Numbered from the stretch's first letter, positions 53,223-62,999 are shown. The stretch: DNA of 64,000 nt from UTCFX2 sp963827155 (GCA_963827155.1 CAWGZV010000001.1:372001-436000), one strand, 5' to 3'. Translations and numbers: made by a program. The notes: generated by a model from the sequence alone, not told the origin.

Positions 53223-55829
53223 ATGCCCAACGAAGATATCAGCCCGATTCGAAAACAATATCTCGAGATCAAACGCCAGTACCCAGACGCGATCTTATTC
53301 TTTCGGCTCGGTGATTTCTACGAGACGTTTGACCAGGATGCCGAAATCACCTCCCGTGAGCTGGATATCGTCCTGACCTCGCGCCACGTCGCCGCTGGAG
53401 TGCGCGTCCCGATGGCTGGCATCCCGCATCACGCTGCCGAAAACTACCTCGCCAGGCTGATCGAGCGCGGCTTTCATGTCGCGATCTGCGAGCAGATCGG
53501 CGACCAGCCGGTCAAAGGAATTTTTGCGCGTGAAGTGACTCGGGTTGTGACCCCGGGGACTGTCAGCGAGCCTGGGCTGCTGCCCTCAGACGCGAACAAT
53601 TATCTGGCTGCGGTCGTGATTGAAAAAGAGCCTGCAGGGATTGGGCGAGCTGGAGTTGCCTTCGCTGATATCACCACCGGGGAGTTTGCCGCGACCGAGC
53701 TGAGCGGGGCAGATATTCAATCTCTGGTGCGCGCCGAGCTTGCTCGCCTTCGCCCGGCTGAGCTTCTGCATCCGGCCGAGCTGCCGCTGGATTCCCTGGC
53801 TCTGAAAGATGGTTTAGGCGGTCATCCAACTCCCTGGCCAGCCTGGCGCTTTGAGCCCGGCCGTTGCCAGGAAGTCCTACTCCGCCAGTTTCATGCCGGC
53901 TCGCTGGATGGCTTTGGTTTGCGCGGCATGAGCTTCGCCGTCAGCGCTGCTGGCGCAATCATCCAATATCTCGACCAGACCCAACCTGCGGCGCTGGATT
54001 TGCTCGGTGAGCTGCGTACATACACCACTTTTGATTTCATGATCCTGGACGCGGCTTCACGAAGAAACCTCGAGCTGACAGAGACAATTCGAGGCGGCGC
54101 GGTGAAAGGATCTCTGCTGGGGGTATTGGATCACACCGTCACACCCATGGGCAGGCGGCTGATCAGACAGTGGGTGAGCATGCCGCTGCTCGATCTTGTT
54201 AAAATCCGACAGCGCCAGAGCGGGGTGGAATTTTTCCATTCGAATGGTCTGCTGCGGTCAGAACTGCGCGCCGCCTTAAAACCACTTGCCGACCTGGAAC
54301 GGCTGACCAACCGCGTCCAGAGCGGGGTGGCTCTGCCGCGCGATCTGGTTTCGATCCGCGACTCACTTCGCCGGCTTCCCGCCCTGCTTGCGACGCTTCA
54401 GCCCGCCATCTCCTCGCTTGAAATTCTGCAAGAAGGTCTTTCACCCTGCCGCGACGAGCTTGAGCTGCTTGAGCATGGGCTCGCGGATGATCCGCCGTCG
54501 ACGCTGATGACCGTGGGGGTCATTCGGGCGGGTTATTCTGCTGAGCTGGACGGAGTGGTAGAGCGCTCTCGCCATGCCCGCGAATGGATCGCAAACCTGG
54601 AAGCCTTGGAGCGCGAGCGCACCGGGATCAAATCTCTCAAGGTGGGCTACAACAAGGTGTTTGGTTACTTTATCGAGGTCACCCATTCAAACACCGGAGA
54701 TGTGCCATCAGAATATATCCGCAAACAGACATTGGTCAATGCTGAGCGCTATATCACCCCCGAGATGAAAGAATATGAGACGCTTGTTCTGAACGCCGAG
54801 GAGCGTATAAGAGAAATTGAAGCCCGGCTTTTTAAAGAAATCAGCGTCCAACTAGCGAAATCTGGCCCAATCTTGCTGGAAACCGCCCGTCTGCTGGCGC
54901 AGCTCGATGTGCTTGCTGCTCTGGCAGAAGCGGCGGGATTAGGCGGCTACACCTGCCCTGAGCTGGTCGACGACCAGACCCTGGAGATCCTGGATGGACG
55001 CCACCCGGTTGTCGAGCAGGTTCTCAGCGGGGAGCGGTTTGTTCCGAATGATGTGATCTTCGATCTTGATGAGCGCATTCGGATCATCACGGGTCCGAAC
55101 ATGTCTGGTAAATCGACTCTCATCCGGCAGGTTGCGTTGATCGTACTGATGGCTCAAATCGGCAGCTTTGTCCCCGCATCCTCCGCTCGACTGGGGTTGG
55201 TCGACCGAATATTCACGCGCATCGGCGCCCAGGATGAAATCCATGCCGGACAGTCGACCTTCATGGTAGAGATGGTCGAGACCGCCAATATTCTGCACCA
55301 CGCCAGCCCTAAAAGCCTGCTGGTTTTGGATGAAATCGGGCGCGGGACTTCGACTTACGACGGTGTCTCGATCGCCTGGGCTGTTGTGGAATATATCCAT
55401 AACCACCCCAAGCTGAGAGCCCGGACGCTGTTCGCCACCCATTATCATGAGCTGACCCAGCTTGCTGAGCTGCTGCCAGGGGTGCGCAATTATAACGTGG
55501 CGGTCAGCGAAGCTGATGGACAGGTGGTCTTCCTGCATAAGATCGTGCCAGGCGGGGCAGACCGGTCGTACGGCATCCATGTTGGCCAGCTGGCGGGGCT
55601 GCCGCACACCGTCGTCCAGCGGGCGAGCGAGATTCTGCTCGCACTGGAAGCCTCCTCAGGGAAAGCTGTCAAGATCAATCCCCAAGCGCCTCAGCAGCTC
55701 GCCTTGTTCCCCGAGACGAACCCGCTGGTCGATGAGCTGAAAGAGATCGACGTCAACGCATTATCCCCAATTGAAGCGCTCAACAAGCTTTTCGAATGGC
55801 AGCGCAAGTACCTGCCAGACGAGCGCTGA
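53223..55829 (+). CDS. mutS: DNA mismatch repair protein MutS
   Basis: 868 residues, full length. Domain I carries the mismatch-reading Phe-x-Glu in RLGDFYETF. Walker A is GPNMSGKSTLIRQ (about 622), Walker B LLVLDEIGRGTSTYDG, and the clamp/lever region includes YNKVFGYFIEVTHSN. The C-terminal helix-turn-helix dimer region is present (LSPIEALNKLFEWQRKYL). It recognises mispairs and starts repair; mutL is not in the window. CAGAAT lies 13 bases before the ATG. Confidence 0.97.
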   Translation: MPNEDISPIRKQYLEIKRQYPDAILFFRLGDFYETFDQDAEITSRELDIVLTSRHVAAGVRVPMAGIPHHAAENYLARLIERGFHVAICEQIGDQPVKGIFAREVTRVVTPGTVSEPGLLPSDANNYLAAVVIEKEPAGIGRAGVAFADITTGEFAATELSGADIQSLVRAELARLRPAELLHPAELPLDSLALKDGLGGHPTPWPAWRFEPGRCQEVLLRQFHAGSLDGFGLRGMSFAVSAAGAIIQYLDQTQPAALDLLGELRTYTTFDFMILDAASRRNLELTETIRGGAVKGSLLGVLDHTVTPMGRRLIRQWVSMPLLDLVKIRQRQSGVEFFHSNGLLRSELRAALKPLADLERLTNRVQSGVALPRDLVSIRDSLRRLPALLATLQPAISSLEILQEGLSPCRDELELLEHGLADDPPSTLMTVGVIRAGYSAELDGVVERSRHAREWIANLEALERERTGIKSLKVGYNKVFGYFIEVTHSNTGDVPSEYIRKQTLVNAERYITPEMKEYETLVLNAEERIREIEARLFKEISVQLAKSGPILLETARLLAQLDVLAALAEAAGLGGYTCPELVDDQTLEILDGRHPVVEQVLSGERFVPNDVIFDLDERIRIITGPNMSGKSTLIRQVALIVLMAQIGSFVPASSARLGLVDRIFTRIGAQDEIHAGQSTFMVEMVETANILHHASPKSLLVLDEIGRGTSTYDGVSIAWAVVEYIHNHPKLRARTLFATHYHELTQLAELLPGVRNYNVAVSEADGQVVFLHKIVPGGADRSYGIHVGQLAGLPHTVVQRASEILLALEASSGKAVKINPQAPQQLALFPETNPLVDELKEIDVNALSPIEALNKLFEWQRKYLPDER

Positions 55830-55861
55830 CCCCTTAAAGGGATGTTCGACAGCGCCGCAGC

Positions 55862-56260
55862 TCAGATTCGCTTGATGCTGACCGATTCTGGCTCGATTTC
55901 GAAAACCCATCTTCCCAGGTCTTCGACATCATATTCTGCCCGCAGATAATTTCGATCGCGCTTTAAAGAATACAACTTAACGGCGCGCTTGAAGTGAAAT
56001 GTGATTAATTCGGAGTCCCAATCCCCCTGAATCTCGGGATCATACCCTTGAGGTGGGTTAAAAATCCGCTCGATTTCAGTCTCATCGATGAGTAAACGAA
56101 GGATTGCTTCTGGAGCGTCGACTGAGTTCAGCAGGCTCGCGGTTGCTTGCTGCTCCAGTTCGGCGAACCGCTCTTCTTCGTCCATGTCCCACTGGACGGG
56201 AATCCAGATTCCTGGGAGCTCATCGGCATTCATGGTTTCTGGGTCAATTACGGCTGGCAT
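55862..56260 (-). CDS. Unknown small soluble protein
   Basis: 132 residues, no signal or membrane segment. I do not recognise a family. An acidic helical first half (MDEEERFAELEQQATASLL) is followed by a beta-rich second half (SELITFHFKRAVKLYSLKRDRNYLRAEYDVEDLGRWVFEI). The start at 56260 is chosen because GGAGGTGAGG stands directly before it. It ends 33 bases from the convergent mutS. Confidence 0.55.
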   Translation of the reverse strand: MPAVIDPETMNADELPGIWIPVQWDMDEEERFAELEQQATASLLNSVDAPEAILRLLIDETEIERIFNPPQGYDPEIQGDWDSELITFHFKRAVKLYSLKRDRNYLRAEYDVEDLGRWVFEIEPESVSIKRI

Positions 56261-56315
56261 CCTCACCTCCGAATGATGTTCGATTAAAAATGTGGTCAAA
56301 GATATATCCTGCTTT

Positions 56316-56969
56316 TCATGTCCAGCTTTTTGCGGCAATCAGCTGCCGGGTGAGCGTGCTGCCAAGAATTGCATAGGAATCGGTCGTTAAATAGTGGGCA
56401 GCATTCTGGTCGAAAAGCACCTGTGCCGAAGAAGGGAACTCTTCATCGCCTTGCCAGTAAACAGCAGCGACGGGCACTCGCGGCAGGGCCCAAAACAGAA
56501 AACCGGCGTCGCCCAGCTCAATTGGCTCTCCCCCCAGCTTTCTGCCAGCGCGGATATATAGCTGGAGATCGTTTCCAAAGGATTGCCCCAGCTCTTTGCC
56601 GGTGTAGCCTTGAAAAGCCTGGTTGTAGAATTTGCCATCCGGCAGCTCGGAAAACGATATCCACTTGCAGGCTAGCGGTGTCCCGTCTGCCAGGTTGAAA
56701 TAATACAAAAGCAGCGTGTTTTCCATCGGGCTGGCTGGTTTTCCGGTGGAAATATGAATCAACTCCCAGGCGGGGTATGTCAGCCTAAGGGGCTTTCCCC
56801 ACAGCTCCAGGTTGAACTCACCTTGGTCTCCGTCTGAAGGATCCCAAGTGGAGCCGGTTGAAGCAGCGAGGGTGATCGGGTCTCGCCCCTGGAGCGACAG
56901 TCGCAGCTCATTCAGCCGGGTGGTGAATCGGTTTGGATCTGGTCCTGTTGGAGTTTTGAATTCTCGCAA
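56316..56969 (-). CDS. DUF3786 family protein
   Basis: 217 residues, soluble. The pattern YPAWELI ... LLLYYFNLADGTPLACKWISFSELPDGKFYNQAFQGYTGKEL, followed by a C-terminal LPRVPVAAVYWQGDEEFPSSAQVLFDQNAAHYLTTDSYAILG, matches DUF3786 proteins of anaerobes. Some are linked to corrinoid or acetyl-CoA pathway genes, but none is nearby. The frame opens with TTG at 56969. Confidence 0.75.
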   Translation of the reverse strand: MREFKTPTGPDPNRFTTRLNELRLSLQGRDPITLAASTGSTWDPSDGDQGEFNLELWGKPLRLTYPAWELIHISTGKPASPMENTLLLYYFNLADGTPLACKWISFSELPDGKFYNQAFQGYTGKELGQSFGNDLQLYIRAGRKLGGEPIELGDAGFLFWALPRVPVAAVYWQGDEEFPSSAQVLFDQNAAHYLTTDSYAILGSTLTRQLIAAKSWT

Positions 56970-57078
56970 TTCGAAGCTGCCTGGAATAGAATTTTGTTAA
57001 AATGCCCCGCCATTTTATTAGCGAGGCATTCGAAATCAAAAAGCTGTGCTTCTCGGGAGTTTGTAATGCTGCCAAGAG

Positions 57079-57867
57079 CTACTTGGTTTTCACCTTGTGC
57101 TGCAAAGTCCGTGAGAGGATCTGTTCGAGCTCATCGGAGGTGCCTTTGGGCTTGCGCTTACCGCGCTCGCTGACCTGCTCGGGATGTTTTTCTTTAGAAC
57201 GTTCCATCGCTTCTCGCAGCGCGATTTCCATTGCCGTAGGAATGACCTCTTCCGGGGGTTCAACCTTTTCAACGGCCGCAGGTTCGGTGCTCTTTGGAGT
57301 GCGGACCTCTTTTGGCTCTTTGACAGGCGGCTCTTCCAGCGCTTTCATGCTGAGTTTGATCTGCCGCTTCTGGCGGTTGACCGCAAGCACTTTGACCTCG
57401 ATCTCATCCCCAGGCTTGACAACATCGCCAGGCTCTTTGATGTAATCATGGGTCATCTCGCTGATGTGCACTAATCCAGGGCGCTCGGCACCGATGTCGA
57501 CGAATGCCCCAAATTTCTCCAGCCTGGTAACTTTGCCCTTTAAGACCATGTCTTTTTCAATTTCGCGCCATTCCAAATCCAGCGGCTTGATCATCGTAAG
57601 CTCGATGCGATTTTTCTTCGGGACGACCCGCTGAACCCAGACATCCACTTCTTTACCCGGTTGAACCACATCTTCAACCCGATTTACGGGTTCTACCTGT
57701 AATTGTGAGATATGGACCACACCGGGAGTTTCCAATCCAATATCGACAACCGCCCCAGCCAGGGTTGTTTTTACCACTTTTCCAATAAATTTCTGCTTTC
57801 TCTTGATCTCGCTCAGGTCTTGAACGGAGGTGGTCTCTTGATGTTCAGCGTTGTCTGTTTCCATTGC
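57079..57867 (-). CDS. Protein with two S1 RNA-binding domains
   Basis: About 262 residues. Two S1 domains at about 15-90 and 100-175: KFIGKVVKTTLAGAVVDIGLETPGVVHIS and VLKGKVTRLEKFGAFVDIGAERPGLVHISEM. The C-terminal 80 residues are charged and Pro/Glu-rich, ending in Lys-rich sequence. It resembles shortened ribosomal protein S1 homologs. The ATG at 57867 has GGAG eight bases upstream. A consensus promoter lies about 80 bases before. Confidence 0.85.
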   Translation of the reverse strand, partial: AMETDNAEHQETTSVQDLSEIKRKQKFIGKVVKTTLAGAVVDIGLETPGVVHISQLQVEPVNRVEDVVQPGKEVDVWVQRVVPKKNRIELTMIKPLDLEWREIEKDMVLKGKVTRLEKFGAFVDIGAERPGLVHISEMTHDYIKEPGDVVKPGDEIEVKVLAVNRQKRQIKLSMKALEEPPVKEPKEVRTPKSTEPAAVEKVEPPEEVIPTAMEIALREAMERSKEKHPEQVSERGKRKPKGTSDELEQILSRTLQHKVKTK

Positions 57868-57943
57868 ACGTTCTCCGAATGCTATATAAGATGAACCACC
57901 GACAGGTGGAAATAATCTCGAGGGGGTATCCATACCCGCGAAG

Positions 57944-57971
57944 TTGGATTATACCTCTTGCAATTTATAAT
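57944..57971 (+). promoter_or_regulatory. Promoter TTGGAT-N16-TATAAT opposing the S1-gene promoter
   Basis: TTGGAT (57944-57949) and TATAAT (57966-57971) on the plus strand, superimposed on the minus-strand promoter. Downstream are only two tiny ORFs (ATG at 57984, 14 codons; ATG at 57991, 20 codons) before the convergent coiled-coil gene. An unannotated small RNA or peptide, or promoter interference, is possible. Confidence 0.4.
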
Positions 57972-57976
57972 GTCAA
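57948..57976 (-). promoter_or_regulatory. Consensus promoter TTGACA-N17-TATAAT for the S1-domain gene
   Basis: Minus strand -35 TTGACA (57976-57971) and -10 TATAAT (57953-57948) with exactly 17 bases between: a perfect sigma-70-type consensus. Transcription would start near 57941, leaving a leader of about 75 bases. Confidence 0.85.
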
Positions 57977-58069
57977 AGGAAGAATGAAAAATGATCAAGC
58001 TCTCACCAATCTTTCAACGAGCGCTTGAGTTTACCAACCAAATCGAAGAATAAGGTTTAATCCGGTGAT

Positions 58070-58528
58070 TTATTCCGGCGGGTTCGATTCGTGCGCTAAC
58101 GTTCGGATCCCATTCCGGACCTGAGTGAGAATTCGATCAAGCTCAACTTCCAACCTGGTTAGCGATTCAACCACGTACTGGTCTGCCTCCTGGCGGGTTT
58201 TCTCGGCGTCGGTGTGCGCCTGGGCAACTACCTGGTCTGCCCGGGTTTGGGCAGCCTGGACGATCGCATCTCGCTCAACCAATTGGTCGCTCTTCTCGCG
58301 TGCGATTGCGATGGTGCGGTTGGCTTCCTCCTGCGCCTGGGCCAGAATGCGGTCGCGCTGGGCAAGCAGCTGTTGGGCTTTTTTGACCTCATCTGGGATT
58401 GCCACACGCATCTGGTCGATGATATCCAGCATACGGTCCTCGTCGATCATCACATTGTGCGTGAACCAGAGAGGGCGGCTTTGATTAAGTAGCTCTTCCA
58501 AACGGTCGACCAGATGTAGGATGTCCAT
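58070..58528 (-). CDS. Coiled-coil protein (DivIVA/F-type-b-like), unknown function
   Basis: 152 residues. A short N-domain (MDILHLVDRLEELLNQSRPLW) is followed by a long heptad-like coiled coil rich in Ala, Gln and Glu (AQRDRILAQAQEEANRTIAIAREKSDQLVERDAIVQAAQTRADQ) from about 60 to 140. The look resembles ATP synthase b subunits or DivIVA, but there is no membrane helix. In Chloroflexota it commonly sits beside coaD, as here. An ATG with AGGGG upstream. Confidence 0.7.
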   Translation of the reverse strand: MDILHLVDRLEELLNQSRPLWFTHNVMIDEDRMLDIIDQMRVAIPDEVKKAQQLLAQRDRILAQAQEEANRTIAIAREKSDQLVERDAIVQAAQTRADQVVAQAHTDAEKTRQEADQYVVESLTRLEVELDRILTQVRNGIRTLAHESNPPE

Positions 58529-58647
58529 GAACCCCTCCCTTATCGATCTCTTTCGGGAACCTTAGATTGATCGGATAGCTGTTCGTTATGCTTTTTCATC
58601 TTTATTCGCAGGAGTCAAATGCTTCCAGCCGTTCGCTTTAAACTCGG

Positions 58648-59172
58648 TTAATCTCTCATCGAGGTGGTTGGGACGATTTGCTGGCCTTCTCCGAGCTCTG
58701 AGAACTGGCGCTTCAAAGCCCGTTCCACATGAGGGGGCACCATGCTGCTGACATCGCCGTGCAGCGAGGCAATCTCGCGAACCGTAGTTGAGGAGAGAAA
58801 AGTATGTTCTTCAGCGGTGATCAAGGCAATGACTTCGATCTCCGGGTCGAGGCGGTGATTGGCCAGCCCCATCCTGAATTCGTATTCGAAATCGGAAAAC
58901 ACCCGCAGTCCTCGAACGATAACCTGAGCTTGAACAGCCCGGCACAGCGCGACAGTCAGCCCGCTGTACCCCATGATCTTGATCCGAGGCTCGTTTTCAA
59001 AGGTCTGGCGCACCAGATCGATGCGCACCTGGGGCGGAAACAGCAGCGTTTTCAAAGGTTTATCATATACGGCAACAATGACCTCGTCAAAAATACGGGC
59101 TGCCCGCTTGACGATATCAACATGCCCATAATGGATGGGATCAAAAGTACCAGGAAAAACTGCACGAACCAT
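58648..59172 (-). CDS. coaD: Phosphopantetheine adenylyltransferase
   Basis: 174 residues. The nucleotidyltransferase motif GTFDPIHYGHVDI (HxGH) is at 8-20, VRGLRVFSDFEYEFRMGLANHRLDPEIE in the middle and FLSSTTVREIA near 130. It makes dephospho-CoA from 4'-phosphopantetheine, the step before the last in CoA synthesis. It starts 23 bases after recG on the same strand and probably belongs to the fakA-degV-recG-coaD operon. Confidence 0.96.
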   Translation of the reverse strand: MVRAVFPGTFDPIHYGHVDIVKRAARIFDEVIVAVYDKPLKTLLFPPQVRIDLVRQTFENEPRIKIMGYSGLTVALCRAVQAQVIVRGLRVFSDFEYEFRMGLANHRLDPEIEVIALITAEEHTFLSSTTVREIASLHGDVSSMVPPHVERALKRQFSELGEGQQIVPTTSMRD

Positions 59173-59195
59173 TGTTCTTTTTCTCTCTATTTTTA

Positions 59196-62093
59196 TTAGC
59201 TGATATCGCTTGTATTCCCATCCCAGAATTGTTGCAAGGAGGATGCCAGGAGGCGGTGTCTGGGTTGGGAAAGGTCCGGGTCGGTTTCAAACAGGGTTGA
59301 AGCAAAACGGCGCGCTTTTTCAATCAAGCGCACATCCATCAAGCTGGCAAGTTTCAGCTCGTCATATCCAGCCTGGCGGGTCCCCAGGAACTGCCCGGGA
59401 CCCCGCTGTTCCAGGTCGCGTTCTGCCAGCACAAAGCCGTCGTTCGTGCTGGTCATCACCTGCAGGCGCTCGTTTTCGAGATCGTCAGCTTTATCCGGGA
59501 TCAGCAGGCAGTAGGATTTCTCAGCGCCGCGCCCTACCCTGCCGCGCAGCTGGTGGAGCTGGGCGAGCCCGAAGCGGTTTGCACCTTCGATCAGCATTAC
59601 GGTCGCATTGGGGATATCGACTCCCACCTCGATCACGGTCGTCGAAACTAAAATTTGATATTCACCGCTCCGAAAAGCCGCCATAACAGCCTCTTTTTCA
59701 TCCGGGCGCATCCTGCCGTGAAGCAGGCCCACCTGGGATTTCGGGAAGATAGTGGTTTTCAGGCGTTCGTATTCAGCCACGGCTGCCCGGCTGTCGCTGT
59801 TTTCACTTTCTTCAATCAATGGATAGATGATGAAGACCTGTTGACCTTCCTGGATCTTGCTCCGGATCAGCGTATAGGCGCGCTCGCGCTCTCTAGGGGT
59901 CAAAACATGCGTGCTCACAGGTTGGCGTCCGGGTGGCATTTCGTCCATCACTGTGAGATCAAGGTCGCCGTAAACCGTCAGCGCAAGCGAGCGTGGAATG
60001 GGTGTGGCGGTCATTACCAGCAGGTGTGGGTTGTCGCCTTTCGATCGCAGAGCACCGCGCTGCTCTACCCCAAAGCGGTGCTGTTCGTCAACGATCACCA
60101 GCTCGAGATTCTTGAATGCCACCGGGTCCTCGATCAGAGCATGCGTACCGATCACCAATCGGATCGAGCCGTCGGCTAATCCACCTCGGATTTCGTTCTT
60201 TTCGGCCTCGGAGGTCGAGCCAATCAAAAGCCGGATTTCTTCTGGGCGCAGTGGCGGCGGACCGGGTGGTTCGGCAGGCATCACAGGCTCTTCGATTTGA
60301 TTGGTTTCCGCCGTTTCGCTGGTTTCTTCTGGGAGTAGAGCCTCATTTTCCATGATTGGCTCAACTTCAGATAGATCTTCAGTTTGCCCGACTTCTCCAT
60401 CCTCTATAGCGGCTTCAAGGATCAACCCTTCACCGGTCTCTTCGCCCGCGTCGTCTTCTGCCACATCTTTGCTTATTACAGTAACAGCCATCGCTTCACT
60501 TGCACCAGCAGATTCCAGCTGGTTCGTTTCTGCAGCGATTTCGACCTCATCAACTTCAGCCAGTATAACTTCGGGTGGGACAGAAGGGGCTTCTTCCGCC
60601 AGCATTCGGACCAGACTGTGGTAGTGCTGGTCTGCCAAAAGGCTGGTTGGCGCCATAAAGCTCGCCTGCCCTCCATGCATCCCGACTATTGCGATTGCGA
60701 TCGCTGCAACCAGCGTTTTACCAGATCCAACATCGCCCTGGATCAAGCAATTCATGGGATGCCCGGATTCCAGATCGGTGATGATATCTTCAATCGCTTT
60801 CTTCTGCGAGCCTGTCAGTTTAAACGGGGCGCGCCGGATCTGACCTTCAAGCCAGGTGCGGTCGGTCTGGATAACGACCGCTTCGCGAGCGTGCCAGGAG
60901 CGTTTCTGCCGCAGCACGCCGAGCTGGAGCAGCAGAATTTCATCGAAAGAAAGCCGGTCGCGCGCCGCTTTCAATGCTTCCCCATTATCCGGAAAATGGA
61001 TCTGCAGCAGCGCTTCAGGGAGCTCCATGACACCAGCAGAAGCGCGCAACTCCTCCGGCAATGGATCCATGACTTTTGGCGCCCAATAGGTGATCACCTG
61101 GTTCATCTGCTTTCGCAGCCAGTGCTGGTTGACTTCTGCCGTGAGGGGATAAACCGGCACGATCCGGTTGGTGTTGAGCTGCTGCTCCTCAATGGGTTCC
61201 ATTTCAGGGTTTGTCATCACCAGACGACCCAGATATTGGTCCACCTTACCGGCGACAGAGATCTGCATCCCTTCATGAAGGCGTTTGGCGATCCACGGCT
61301 GGTTGAACCAGCTCACCCGGAGCGTGCCGCTTCCATCTGTTAGCAGCACTTCGACCATTGAGGCTTTCCCGCTCCGAACCTGGCGGACGTGCACACTTTT
61401 GATCATCCCGATCACGGTCACTTCTTCCCCATAAACCAGTCGGTTGATCGGTTTCAGGCTGGAGAAATCGTTATATCGGCGAGGAAAATAAAAGAGCATA
61501 TCTCGGAGGGTGTTCAGTCCCAGGCGGCTGAGATTTTGGGCAATTCTTGGACCTACGCCTTGCAGGACTGTGACCGGAGAGAGCAGGGCAGCCGGCTCGA
61601 CTGTCGGTGTCTCACGCCGTACCGAAGGGGCGGTGTAGGTTGGAACGACTGGCTCATTCCGAACCGGAGTCCGAGCGGATTGGATGGGTTCAGCCGCCGT
61701 TTTTGCAGGACCTACTTCGATGTGCTCCGGCACTCGCTCCAACATTTCAGAAACAGCCGGTTCATTTTGGGGAGGTTGGTCTGCTATCAGTATCTTCGCG
61801 CTTGGGTGGGTATTTTCTTCAGGCAGCTCGACCGGTTCGCCCATCTCGCTGCGCTGAATGCGCTTCCATAATCCCTGTAAGGCTTCGGCGCGTGATTTTT
61901 CGCTCAAATGTCCGTAATCCCGGAACCAGGAGCCGACCGCCTGGATCAGATCTTCGGGGACTTCATCGAGGCGCGCCTCTGCCTCCCAAAGCTCAAACAT
62001 GCGTTCCAGGCCTCCAACGACCGCATGGTTATCGTAACCGCGTTCCGCCTCCAGCTTGAATACTTTTTGAAGTTTTATCAGTGAGGGTTTCAT
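59196..62093 (-). CDS. recG: ATP-dependent DNA helicase RecG with acidic insertion
   Basis: 965 residues, about 270 longer than E. coli RecG. An extra N-terminal 165 residues (helical, then Pro/Glu-rich) precede the wedge domain (VTVLQGVGPRIAQNLSRLGLNTLRDMLFYFPRRY). Helicase motifs: Walker A GDVGSGKT (453-460), APTSLLADQHY, Walker B DEQH (669-672), TATPIPRSLA, and the C-terminal RGRVGRG. Between APTSLLADQHYHSLVRML (about 498) and RLLIGSTSEAEK (about 621) lies an acidic, low-complexity insert of roughly 115 residues. It remodels stalled forks and Holliday junctions. Confidence 0.93.
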   Translation of the reverse strand: MKPSLIKLQKVFKLEAERGYDNHAVVGGLERMFELWEAEARLDEVPEDLIQAVGSWFRDYGHLSEKSRAEALQGLWKRIQRSEMGEPVELPEENTHPSAKILIADQPPQNEPAVSEMLERVPEHIEVGPAKTAAEPIQSARTPVRNEPVVPTYTAPSVRRETPTVEPAALLSPVTVLQGVGPRIAQNLSRLGLNTLRDMLFYFPRRYNDFSSLKPINRLVYGEEVTVIGMIKSVHVRQVRSGKASMVEVLLTDGSGTLRVSWFNQPWIAKRLHEGMQISVAGKVDQYLGRLVMTNPEMEPIEEQQLNTNRIVPVYPLTAEVNQHWLRKQMNQVITYWAPKVMDPLPEELRASAGVMELPEALLQIHFPDNGEALKAARDRLSFDEILLLQLGVLRQKRSWHAREAVVIQTDRTWLEGQIRRAPFKLTGSQKKAIEDIITDLESGHPMNCLIQGDVGSGKTLVAAIAIAIVGMHGGQASFMAPTSLLADQHYHSLVRMLAEEAPSVPPEVILAEVDEVEIAAETNQLESAGASEAMAVTVISKDVAEDDAGEETGEGLILEAAIEDGEVGQTEDLSEVEPIMENEALLPEETSETAETNQIEEPVMPAEPPGPPPLRPEEIRLLIGSTSEAEKNEIRGGLADGSIRLVIGTHALIEDPVAFKNLELVIVDEQHRFGVEQRGALRSKGDNPHLLVMTATPIPRSLALTVYGDLDLTVMDEMPPGRQPVSTHVLTPRERERAYTLIRSKIQEGQQVFIIYPLIEESENSDSRAAVAEYERLKTTIFPKSQVGLLHGRMRPDEKEAVMAAFRSGEYQILVSTTVIEVGVDIPNATVMLIEGANRFGLAQLHQLRGRVGRGAEKSYCLLIPDKADDLENERLQVMTSTNDGFVLAERDLEQRGPGQFLGTRQAGYDELKLASLMDVRLIEKARRFASTLFETDPDLSQPRHRLLASSLQQFWDGNTSDIS

Positions 62094-62100
62094 GGGTGAA

Positions 62101-62948
62101 TTATGATATATCGCCTATTCTTTGAACGACTGCGAACCCCAGCCCATTTGGACCGACATGCGTACCAATCGCAGTTGTCACGTTAACGAGGAATGGGGGA
62201 AAATCCAGGTCGAGCTCCAGCTTCCTTAAGAACTCACTGGCGTCCGCCTCGGCATTGGTGTGCAAGATCGCCAGCCTCTCGATTTTACCGAGTTGATTCA
62301 GCAGGTGGTGGAGCCGTTGTATCCCCTTTGTTCGCGTGCGGCTTTCGCCCAGGCTGGAGACAACCCCCTGCCTGACCTCAATAAAGGGTTTGATCTGCAG
62401 CAGATTTCCCAGGCGAGCCCACGCCCAGGAACTCTCCCGCTCCGGCGAACATACTCGAGTGTATCCAGCATCGCAACGACCCTGATGCGCTGCTGCATAT
62501 TTTCCAGCAGCTTGATGATAGATTGGATCCCCATTCCCTGTCGGACTGCTTCTGCTGCGGCAAGAACCTGAAAGCCTTCACCTAACGTTAACTGCCCGCT
62601 GTCGATGATGTGGATGCGCTCCCCAAACGCCTGGGCTGCAATGCTGGCTGCGTTGAATATTCCGCTCAGGCTGCTTGGTGGGTGGATTGAGATGATGAAT
62701 CGGGCTCCTCGATGAAATAGGTTTTCGTAGACATGCTGGTAATTACCGGATGATGCTGTCGCGGTAGTCGGAGGGGGATTCAGCAGAGGAAGCCGGGTGT
62801 AGAACTCCTCGCGGGTGAGGTCTGTACCATCTTGCAAGGTGTTGCCGTTCAGGATGATCAGATTTGGAACCACCTGGATATCGAATTTCTCCACCAAATC
62901 GGGTGGGAGGTCTGCAGTGCTGTCAGTTACGATCCCAATTTCGTCCAT
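62101..62948 (-). CDS. DegV family fatty-acid-binding protein (one frameshift)
   Basis: About 282 residues, the normal size, after a join near 62418-62424 (one base missing). The N-terminal part has IGIVTDSTADLPPDLVEKF, SSGNYQHVYENL and IISIHPPSSLSGIFNAA; the second part continues WARLGNLLQIKPFIEV, LAILHTNAEADASEFL and IGTHVGPNGLGFAVV. DegV/FakB proteins hold a fatty acid that FakA phosphorylates, and a FakA-like gene is directly upstream. The stop is seven bases before recG. Confidence 0.88.
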
Positions 62949-62999
62949 GATCGCTCATTTCCCATAGGATTTTGACGAGAAGCCAATTTCCACTTTATT

